NCBI GenBank assembly: GCA_038405045.1
Contig: JBBZIV010000001.1
Span: forward strand, 124,001 to 188,000
From: Sporobacter sp038405045
Lineage (GTDB): Bacteria > Bacillota > Clostridia > Oscillospirales > Oscillospiraceae
Length of the DNA stretch: 64,000 nt
Direction of reading: 5' to 3'
The position numbers were made by a program, and so were the translations under genes. The notes under the pieces are model-generated. The model did not search any database. It worked only from the letters and a program-made list of their open reading frames with translations, and was not told the DNA's origin. This document shows positions 57,783 through 64,000 of this stretch, one piece after another (positions within the stretch are counted from its first letter, which is position 1; every line of letters starts with the position of its first letter).

Positions 57783-58332
57783 CGCGTGGCGTTAAAAAAT
57801 TTTCCGGAGGCTTGAAAACGGCCTCCGTTTCTGCGCCCGGTGCGTACCGGCAAAAACGGAAGAAGGCTTTTGTTTTCAGACGCGGTATAACAGCCAGCCA
57901 GAGCGCGCTGTAAAACGCTGAAAAAACCGTATAGATGGGGATACAGGTGTAAACCGGTAGCTCGAGTGCCGGACCGAACGTGGCGGAACCGATAAGATAC
58001 GTCATCGCGAGCAGGCCAAAAAGCATCCCGGCTGTCGCGAGGAAAAAGGCGCGCGTCTTATTGGCGTCAATCCCAAGGATCAGGCCGACGAAGCCGGTTG
58101 TCATTAAAAATTCAGCGGCATATTGGGGGCTGATGACACAGAGCATGGCACCGGCAGTGACGTAGACGTTTAATGCCTTTTTTCCGAACAGAATACCGGC
58201 CAGCGCCATTAAAAACGTCCCAACGGTGCAAGAAATCGTGCCGAAAGCCGGGATGAACAGGCCAAACGCATAAAGAACATACGTCATGGCAGCAAAATAT
58301 GCACCGACACAAATCTTAAATGATAACGACAT
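57754..58332 (-). CDS. Predicted membrane protein (five to six helices)
   Basis: A 192-residue hydrophobic protein starting MSLSFKICVGAYFAAMTYVL, with AAAGGGGCG upstream of the ATG. At least five membrane helices, rich in Gly/Ala, then a ~35-residue soluble tail (ETEAVFKPPENFL) that overlaps the SDR gene end. It superficially resembles small substrate-capture subunits of transporters, but no motif supports that. Function unknown. Confidence 0.72.
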   Translation of the reverse strand: MSLSFKICVGAYFAAMTYVLYAFGLFIPAFGTISCTVGTFLMALAGILFGKKALNVYVTAGAMLCVISPQYAAEFLMTTGFVGLILGIDANKTRAFFLATAGMLFGLLAMTYLIGSATFGPALELPVYTCIPIYTVFSAFYSALWLAVIPRLKTKAFFRFCRYAPGAETEAVFKPPENFLTPRVTWLSRRHQ

Positions 58333-58410
58333 GACGCGCCCCTTTCCGCCTTCAGGATGGTGCTATTTTATGTCGGGGCGGGCGCGGATTTTGCTGAAAA
58401 TGGTGATAAA

Positions 58411-58445
58411 AACCACGGGGACGTTTTCCGAGCCCCGTGGTTTTC
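58411..58445 (-). terminator. Terminator of the LysM-CAP gene
   Basis: ACCACGGGG and CCCCGTGGT pair; on the minus strand the stem is followed by TTTTTATC. It lies just past the stop at 58449. Confidence 0.88.
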
Positions 58446-58448
58446 TTC

Positions 58449-59084
58449 TTATGCGCTTTTAATAAATTCCTGTGTCCAGTAAAACGTCCCGTTGGAAGCC
58501 TTGGCGACGCCGACACCGATCTGGTTATAGATCGGGCTCATGATATTGGCGCGGTGCCCCGGCGAATTCATCCAGGCGTTCATAACCTCCTGCGGTGACC
58601 GCTGGCCATAGGCGATATTCTCACCGGCGGCTGTGAAATGAATGCCGAATTCCTCCATCATTTTAAACGGAGAGCCGTACGTTGGTGACGTATGGCCGAA
58701 ATAGCCCTTGTTAATCATATCCTGTGATTTATAGCGGGCGACGCGGCTCAGCTCCCAGTTGGCGGCCAGCGGCGCAAGACCTGCGGATACACGGTTGCGG
58801 TTGACAAGGTCGATGACCTGCTGCTCAAGCGCCTTCACATCGTCGATGCTCGGGATATAGATTTTTTCGCCAACATAAATCAGCGCGGGGTTTTTGATCT
58901 GCGGATTGGCGGCGATCAGCTCGCTGACGCCAATTTGATATCTAACGGCGATTTTCCACATCGTATCACCGGGGACAACTGTATATGTCGCACCCGCGGC
59001 AGCGGCACTGAGCGGTATGGCGACGAGAAGAAGCGCCATTGCCAGCGTGGATACCATCAGTTTTTTAATTTTCAAGAAATTCAT
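58449..59084 (-). CDS. Secreted LysM and CAP-domain protein (YkwD/SafA-like)
   Basis: A 211-residue exported protein. A signal peptide (KKLMVSTLAMALLLVAIPLS, then AAAAGA) is followed by a LysM peptidoglycan-binding repeat (TYTVVPGDTMWKIAVRYQIG...NPALIYVGEKIYIP in parts), and a CAP/SCP domain with VARYKSQDMINKGYFGHTSP, AGENIAYGQRSPQEVMNAWM and SPGHRANIMSP. This layout is common in Clostridia and Bacillus, including spore-associated proteins. The start at 59084 has GGAGGTGC upstream. It acts outside the membrane, bound to the wall; its catalytic role is unknown. Confidence 0.92.
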   Translation of the reverse strand: MNFLKIKKLMVSTLAMALLLVAIPLSAAAAGATYTVVPGDTMWKIAVRYQIGVSELIAANPQIKNPALIYVGEKIYIPSIDDVKALEQQVIDLVNRNRVSAGLAPLAANWELSRVARYKSQDMINKGYFGHTSPTYGSPFKMMEEFGIHFTAAGENIAYGQRSPQEVMNAWMNSPGHRANIMSPIYNQIGVGVAKASNGTFYWTQEFIKSA

Positions 59085-59333
59085 TAATGCACCTCCAATC
59101 ATAGTATTGGCATAATCGTTGCATTTTGAAGCGAAATCGTTTTAAATAGCCCCTAAAATACTGGTAATAGTACCGCTTGATGGGTGCTTTCACACGTTTT
59201 GGCTGGTGCAGAGCAGGATATTTTAAATAAAGCGGCCTTAAGAGAAAAATCTGATAAAAAATTGGAAGAAATACCAATTGAGAATTATCTGAGAAATACC
59301 GATAAATAAATAAATGAGTTTACGTCCAGCCGG

Positions 59334-61748
59334 ATGCGGTGGGACGATAGATACAAGGTGAAGCTGTTGAAAAGTTTACTAAACGCTTACATAACGTCGC
59401 GGAACGACATGGAATCGCTCCGTCATGAGAATCAAATGACGCTGACGATCACCGTTCCACTGCTTATTTTTGCGTCGCTTGTCAACTATGTTGTGTTTGT
59501 GCTGATAGAGAATTCCAACGTGGCGGCAGCATTTACGAACAGCCTGATCTTTTTGTTCTTTGCCGTCTGCATGCAGATTGTCAAAAAGCTGTCGATGGCA
59601 CAGCGGATTAAGTACTTTGTCATTATTGGCTATTTGATGCTCCTGCTCGTTTTTCTCGTCATTCGATATTACATAATCATCGGTCCGACGGTGTGGACGA
59701 TTTCATTTATTATGATTTTGATCGCGCTTGCCAGGAACAACAGACTGATGATCACTTTCGTCTCATTGCTACTTATTGTGCTCGGAATTTATGCATCGGT
59801 TGCCGACATCTCGTTCGTAATGGGAACAGAGTACTACATTGCCCAGTTCCTTGCCTTCGCGTTTTTGTTTATCATAGCTTCAGGCGTCCAGTATATCAGT
59901 ATTGAACGCCATAAAAAAATTATCAGCTATCTCGATGAATCGGAGCTCATATCTCAGGTCTCCGCCGATTTTATTTCCGTCTGCGCCGACAATTTTGATG
60001 AGAAGATTGACGGGATGCTTCAGCGGCTGGGGCAGTATTTGCAGGCTGACCGCGCCGGTGTTTTCAGCTTGTCGTCTGACGCGAAGACGCTGACATGCGC
60101 CTACGAGTGGTGTTCGAAAGAATTGGAAAACATATCCAGTAAACCCATTGATTTTGCCGTTTGCCGCTTCCCGTGCTGGCAGGAGCAGATCAGCAAAAAG
60201 AAAGGCGGCATTAACGACATCGGTCTGTTTTGCACACCGGCCGAACAAGAAGCGCTGGCACGGTTTGGCATCAAATCGATTTTGTCAATACCGATTGTCA
60301 ATAACGACGTCGTCTATGGCATACTGGTTTTTGTTTCCGGAACGGCCGAAAAAAAGTGGCACGACAATCATTTAAAGATCACAACGATTATGGCCAATTT
60401 CCTAGGTGATGCGTTTGCCAAGATCCGCTATGAAAAAGAAATCAATTATATGGCGTTTTACGATGCGCTGACAGGCCTGCCCAACCGTTTTCTCTTCAAC
60501 CGCCTGCTTGATCAGGCCATCACGGAAGCCGGGCAGGCGCATTCGAAAATCGCCGTCATTTTCATTGACCTGGACGCCTTCAAAGCCGTTAACGATACGA
60601 TGGGTCACGAGGGCGGCGACGCGCTGCTTCAGCAAGTCGCGCAAAGCCTATCCTGCTATGTTGGTGACAGGGGCGTCGTTGCACGGTTTGGCGGTGACGA
60701 GTTCATTATCATGCTCCGCGGCATTATGGACAGCGAGCAAATCACACAAATTGCCGGTGAGATCATGGCTGTATTCAAAAGGCCTATAAAGGTCCTCGAT
60801 CAGGAATTCTTTGTAACGGCAAGCGCCGGCATTGCCATCTATCCGGAAGACGGCGAAAAGTCAAACGATTTAAAGAAAAATGCCGATCTTGCCATGTACA
60901 ACGCCAAAGAGCTCGGAAAAAACCAGGCCGCCTTCTGCACCGTGCAGATGAAGGCGGAAATCGAAAAAAAAGTACAGCTGACGAATCAGCTGTACAGAGC
61001 GCTTGAAAAGAACGAGCTTGTCTTGTATTATCAGCCGTTTGTCAGCATTACAACGAAGGAAATCATCGGCGTCGAGGCGCTTGCCAGATGGGTGCATCCG
61101 GAACTGGGCCTCGTTCCGCCAAGCGTTTTTATCCCGCTGGCTGAACAGACGGGGCTTATCAATTCAATTGGACGATGGGTTCTCGAAACGGCCTGCCGCC
61201 AGAATAAAAAATGGCAGGATGCGGGATATCAGCCTGTTCGCATGGCCGTCAATCTGTCCGTTGAACAGTTTCACAACCTGAATCTCGTCAACGAAATCAG
61301 AGGTGTTCTTGAAAAAACAGCGCTTGCCCCGCAGTATCTTGAACTTGAAATTACGGAGAGCGTTGCCATCAAGGAAACAGACTATATCAGCAGCGTGCTC
61401 AAAGAACTTAAAAATTTGGGTGTCTCCATCGCCATCGACGATTTTGGGACGGAATATTCGTCCCTGTCGCGCATTAAGCAGCTGCCGATTGACCGCATCA
61501 AAATGGCCATGCAATTTGTACACGGCATCTCCGTCAGCCGGCAGGACGAGGCGATTGCGAAAATCATCATCAATCTGGCAAACAACCTTGGGGTGAAAGT
61601 GATTGCCGAGGGCGTTGAGACAGAAAACCAAATGAGATTTCTTGAAAAACGTATCTGCGATGAGGTTCAAGGCTTCTATTTCTATAAACCGATGCCGGCG
61701 GAAGAGCTTGAGAAAATTTTGCGCAGCAAAGAGCTGGTTTTATTGTAA
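59334..61748 (+). CDS. Membrane GAF-GGDEF-EAL cyclic-di-GMP protein
   Basis: An ~800-residue signalling protein. About six membrane helices (residues ~35-195) are followed by a GAF-like domain (~200-370), a diguanylate cyclase domain with ALTGLPNRFLFNRLL and an intact active site ARFGGDEFIIM, and an EAL phosphodiesterase domain with VGVEALARW-type motif (IIGVEALARWVHPELG), LELEITES, IAIDDFGTEYSS and VIAEGVET, all catalytic residues present. It may make or break c-di-GMP in response to a cytosolic ligand. Start uncertain: ATG 59334 has no site, whereas TTG 59367 follows AAGGTGAAG. Confidence 0.92.
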   Translation: MRWDDRYKVKLLKSLLNAYITSRNDMESLRHENQMTLTITVPLLIFASLVNYVVFVLIENSNVAAAFTNSLIFLFFAVCMQIVKKLSMAQRIKYFVIIGYLMLLLVFLVIRYYIIIGPTVWTISFIMILIALARNNRLMITFVSLLLIVLGIYASVADISFVMGTEYYIAQFLAFAFLFIIASGVQYISIERHKKIISYLDESELISQVSADFISVCADNFDEKIDGMLQRLGQYLQADRAGVFSLSSDAKTLTCAYEWCSKELENISSKPIDFAVCRFPCWQEQISKKKGGINDIGLFCTPAEQEALARFGIKSILSIPIVNNDVVYGILVFVSGTAEKKWHDNHLKITTIMANFLGDAFAKIRYEKEINYMAFYDALTGLPNRFLFNRLLDQAITEAGQAHSKIAVIFIDLDAFKAVNDTMGHEGGDALLQQVAQSLSCYVGDRGVVARFGGDEFIIMLRGIMDSEQITQIAGEIMAVFKRPIKVLDQEFFVTASAGIAIYPEDGEKSNDLKKNADLAMYNAKELGKNQAAFCTVQMKAEIEKKVQLTNQLYRALEKNELVLYYQPFVSITTKEIIGVEALARWVHPELGLVPPSVFIPLAEQTGLINSIGRWVLETACRQNKKWQDAGYQPVRMAVNLSVEQFHNLNLVNEIRGVLEKTALAPQYLELEITESVAIKETDYISSVLKELKNLGVSIAIDDFGTEYSSLSRIKQLPIDRIKMAMQFVHGISVSRQDEAIAKIIINLANNLGVKVIAEGVETENQMRFLEKRICDEVQGFYFYKPMPAEELEKILRSKELVLL

Positions 61749-61763
61749 ACGGCGGGACGGTCG

Positions 61764-62573
61764 TTAAGGCCCCGGCACGTATAGATTCAGCTCCGCTGGT
61801 GTGCACAGGCCATATCGCACGGCGTTGTCGCGCAGCCTGACGTAGAGTTCGGCATATGTCGCCTGTACATACGGCATAACAAATAAGGTGCCGATGCCAA
61901 GCGCCAGCGTACCGAGCAGCAGCCAGCCAAGGAAAGACAGGCCAAGAACAAACATGTTCCATTTGTGCCCGTTTGTCATGGCGATACTGAGCTTGAGCGC
62001 CCTGTCGTATCCGATGTTCGGGTTGTCAGCCAGGATGTATGGCGTCATGCTGTAGGACAGGGTTTTTATTAGAACGATAATATATCCGGCAATCATAAGC
62101 AGGATGCTGACGGGAATATAGCCGCCATACCCCGCTGATAGGCTCCAGCCGGTGCTGTAAAAATCCCCGTACATCATGCCATACGGCAGAGTGCTGGAGA
62201 GTATTGCGGCGAAGAGGATGATGAGACCGGGTAAGAGAATCAGCGACCAGAGAAAGATGAACAGATACATCCATGCCATGGCGCCGACGACCTTCCAATA
62301 ATAACCGCTTTCAAACGGGACAAACAGATTCCGGATAACTGGCGGCGCCAGGCGGTTTTGCAAGAGGAAAAAGCTCATGCCAACCGACAGCGGCAGCGTG
62401 ACAAAAATGTTGAGCGCAATCGAGCTGAGGCCGGCCAGCCCGGGAATAAAAGACACCATCAAGCCCCCGGCAAACGATATGGCCATCATGATTAAGTAAG
62501 CTACAAAGGTCTCCCAATAGGTTGCTCTTAAAACAGCTTTGGCATTTTGTTTGAGTTCTTCTCTCGTCCACAT
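61764..62573 (-). CDS. DUF975 family membrane protein
   Basis: A 269-residue membrane protein. It begins MWTREELKQNAKAVLRATYW, the recognisable DUF975 opening, followed by about six helices and LIKTLSYSMTPYILADNPNI, then GYDRALKLSIAMTNGHKWNM, both hallmarks of the family. The role is unknown. The start at 62573 follows GGGGGAATC; an earlier start at 62588 overlaps that site. It converges with the GGDEF-EAL gene, 15 bases apart. Confidence 0.9.
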   Translation of the reverse strand: MWTREELKQNAKAVLRATYWETFVAYLIMMAISFAGGLMVSFIPGLAGLSSIALNIFVTLPLSVGMSFFLLQNRLAPPVIRNLFVPFESGYYWKVVGAMAWMYLFIFLWSLILLPGLIILFAAILSSTLPYGMMYGDFYSTGWSLSAGYGGYIPVSILLMIAGYIIVLIKTLSYSMTPYILADNPNIGYDRALKLSIAMTNGHKWNMFVLGLSFLGWLLLGTLALGIGTLFVMPYVQATYAELYVRLRDNAVRYGLCTPAELNLYVPGP

Positions 62574-62816
62574 GACTGATTCCCCCATTCTTTGTCAGTA
62601 TTTTACACGATGGTGAGGATCGATGCAAGTAAAATGTCGAAAAATGGCATTGTAGAATCTGACTAACGCGCGACAAAAACCACCTGATTAACCCAATATC
62701 TTGCAATATTCGCCACGGTATGATAACATGAGACAAGTCGTATTTGCGCATAAAGAAACATATAGTTGATTAGAAATCAAGCAGGCATGGGATTAATAAA
62801 TTTTGGAGGGATTAAC

Positions 62817-63266
62817 GTGAAGAAATGCACGCAATGCGGGCAAACGCTCAACGACGATTTGAAGTTTTGCTTCAAGTGCGGCGGGGCTAACTTTGAACCG
62901 GTCGCCGAGGCGGCACCGCAGCCCGCGCAGCAAGCCTATCAGCAGCCAAGCCAGCAGCCCTATTATCAGCAGCCGGCGCAGCAGCAGGCTTATTATCAGC
63001 AGCCTGCTTATCAGCAGCCCGTCTACAACAACAGCGAACCGGCGACAATCGGCGATTATCTGTTATTTGCACTTTTTATGATCATCCCGATTTTCAATCT
63101 CGTTTACATGATCATGGTCGCCGTCGGCGCGCCGAAGTATAAAAAGTCTATGACAAACTACGCCAGGGCTATGCTTATTATTTTGGGTATAGCCATTATC
63201 CTCAACATCATTATATTCGGCGTTATTGGGGTGTCGTTTGCCAACATGTACTCCTACGGGTACTAA
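62817..63266 (+). CDS. Zinc-ribbon membrane protein with Gln/Tyr-rich linker
   Basis: A 149-residue protein from GTG 62817 after TTGGAGGG. It opens with a zinc ribbon (KKCTQCGQTL...FCFKCGG, two CxxC knuckles), continues with a low-complexity linker of QQP/YYQQP repeats (residues ~30-75), and ends with two membrane helices (LLFALFMIIPIFNLVYMIMV and MLIILGIAIILNIIIFGVIG). Such proteins are common in Firmicutes and of unknown function. It forms a pair with the next gene, which has the same architecture without the ribbon. Confidence 0.82.
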   Translation: MKKCTQCGQTLNDDLKFCFKCGGANFEPVAEAAPQPAQQAYQQPSQQPYYQQPAQQQAYYQQPAYQQPVYNNSEPATIGDYLLFALFMIIPIFNLVYMIMVAVGAPKYKKSMTNYARAMLIILGIAIILNIIIFGVIGVSFANMYSYGY

Positions 63267-63272
63267 ATAATA

Positions 63273-63304
63273 CAAAAGCGCGAAAGTGATTTTCGCGCTT
63301 TTTG
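63273..63304 (+). terminator. Terminator between the two small membrane-protein genes
   Basis: AAAAGCGCGAAA and TTTCGCGCTTTT pair around GTGAT and end in a T run. Confidence 0.88.
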
Positions 63305-63339
63305 CTTAGAAATCATGCCGAAGCAGGGAGGAATACAGC

Positions 63340-63930
63340 TTGGATGACAATATGAATGCATCAATCGACGAAACGGCCGGCGCTGTGCCTGAATCAACCA
63401 TGCCGGTACCGGACAGCGTACCAACGTCTTCAGAGCCGGTGTCGCAGCCTGTCCAACAACCCCCTGTGCCAGCACAGTCAGCGCCAACGCCGCCTGTGCC
63501 GCCGCCACAACAGGCACCGCAAAATAACACGCCCTATTACGCGCAGCCGCCCTACTATTCGCCGCCGCAGAGTGCCTATCCGCCTGCCGGATATGGCGCG
63601 CCGCCGCCCTATTACGCGCAGCCCTCGCCGCAAAGCGGAAAAGCGACGGCGTCGCTTGTGCTCGGGATTATCGGTATCGTCGTGTCGTGGGTGCCATGGG
63701 TATTCGTTGCGGGGCTGGTTTGCTCGATTATCGGCCTTGTGATGGGCGTGGGCGCCAGAAAAATTTTGCCGCCGGGGCAGGATCAAACCCGTGCAACGGC
63801 CGGAATGGTCTGCTCCATTATCGGGCTTGTTATCAGCGTTGTCATCTTCATCATCTACCTCTTTTTTATTGCGCTCATGATAAATTTAGGCAGCTATTCA
63901 GGCTCGTCCTATAGCGCCTACGGTGTTTAA
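63340..63930 (+). CDS. DUF4190-like membrane protein with Pro-rich N-terminus
   Basis: A 196-residue protein from TTG 63340, seven bases after GGGAGGA (an ATG four codons later is possible). About 95 residues are rich in Pro, Gln, Ser and Tyr (PPYYAQPSPQSG). Two hydrophobic segments follow: ASLVLGIIGIVVSWVPWVFV with GLVCSIIGLVMGVGARKI, and GMVCSIIGLVISVVIFIIYL. The repeated G-x-V-C-S-I-I-G-L-V unit is characteristic of DUF4190-type proteins. Function unknown. Confidence 0.8.
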   Translation: MDDNMNASIDETAGAVPESTMPVPDSVPTSSEPVSQPVQQPPVPAQSAPTPPVPPPQQAPQNNTPYYAQPPYYSPPQSAYPPAGYGAPPPYYAQPSPQSGKATASLVLGIIGIVVSWVPWVFVAGLVCSIIGLVMGVGARKILPPGQDQTRATAGMVCSIIGLVISVVIFIIYLFFIALMINLGSYSGSSYSAYGV

Positions 63931-63946
63931 CGATAAAATGACAAGA

Positions 63947-63983
63947 AAATCAGCCGCCTGTCGTGTACAGGCGGCTGATTTCT
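63947..63983 (+). terminator. Terminator after the DUF4190-like gene
   Basis: AAATCAGCCGCCTG and CAGGCGGCTGATTT pair around TCGTGTA, followed by CTTGG; the T run is short. Confidence 0.8.
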
Positions 63984-64000
63984 TGGATGGTTTATTTCAA

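Overview
The window looks like a chromosomal segment of a Gram-positive member of the Firmicutes, most likely class Clostridia. The evidence is RNase Y, an Rrf2 regulator, a bifunctional AdhE, FtsH, MurF/Ddl/MurI, VanZ-like and YkwD-like proteins, several lipoproteins, a response regulator with a Spo0A-type DNA-binding domain, strong AGGAGG ribosome sites, and frequent GTG/TTG starts. Base composition is roughly balanced. The exception is the toxin/immunity region, where many genes are clearly richer in A+T. Species cannot be named from this sequence.

Layout. 1-3.2 kb: cell-wall ligases (ddl end, murF) and a pseudouridine synthase. 3.5-7.3 kb: tRNA-Thr, a WG-repeat lipoprotein preceded by a coupled 30-codon ORF, and small proteins. 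7.3-9.3 kb: an Rrf2 regulator and pyruvate kinase on the minus strand. 9.4-16.5 kb: a signalling locus made of one Spo0A-like response regulator and four tandem, paralogous membrane GHKL (AgrC-like) histidine kinases. The gap between regulator and kinases holds a 13-codon plus-strand ORF (MDIIVWLIQFVIK) with a strong ribosome site and its own UUCG-capped hairpin. 16.6-46.7 kb: mostly ordinary housekeeping and membrane genes (rny, def, adhE, ftsH, a PGI-like isomerase, mscS, prmA, a homocysteine methyltransferase, murI, aroK, an M24 peptidase, an Nramp transporter, a BI-1-like protein, an AlkD-like protein, a receiver-GGDEF protein) plus tRNA-Arg and tRNA-Leu.

46.8-56.9 kb is the most remarkable region: an array of six toxin C-terminal modules, each followed by a small immunity-type gene. 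Five modules begin with nearly the same linker coding sequence (motifs PASVESIRQAYEKL, DLTDVYREK, GQGYNGINTLEKLYDEAVH). The modules have no credible start codon or ribosome site, whereas their immunity genes mostly do. A near-identical hairpin sits at most module junctions, and the linker reading frame often runs straight through it. A truncated seventh linker closes the array. This is the architecture of orphan 'CT/immunity' cassettes that are thought to recombine into a full-length polymorphic toxin gene, which is not in this window. One toxin is frameshifted, one has two related immunity genes, and two carry longer 5' pieces of a parent protein.

57-64 kb: an SDR oxidoreductase, a LysM-CAP secreted protein, a membrane GAF-GGDEF-EAL protein, a DUF975 membrane protein, and two small membrane proteins with Pro/Gln/Tyr-rich N-termini. 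Two candidate new systems stand out: the kinase array with its micro-peptide, and the headless toxin cassette array with its junction hairpins. Function calls rest on motif recognition by eye. No database search was run.
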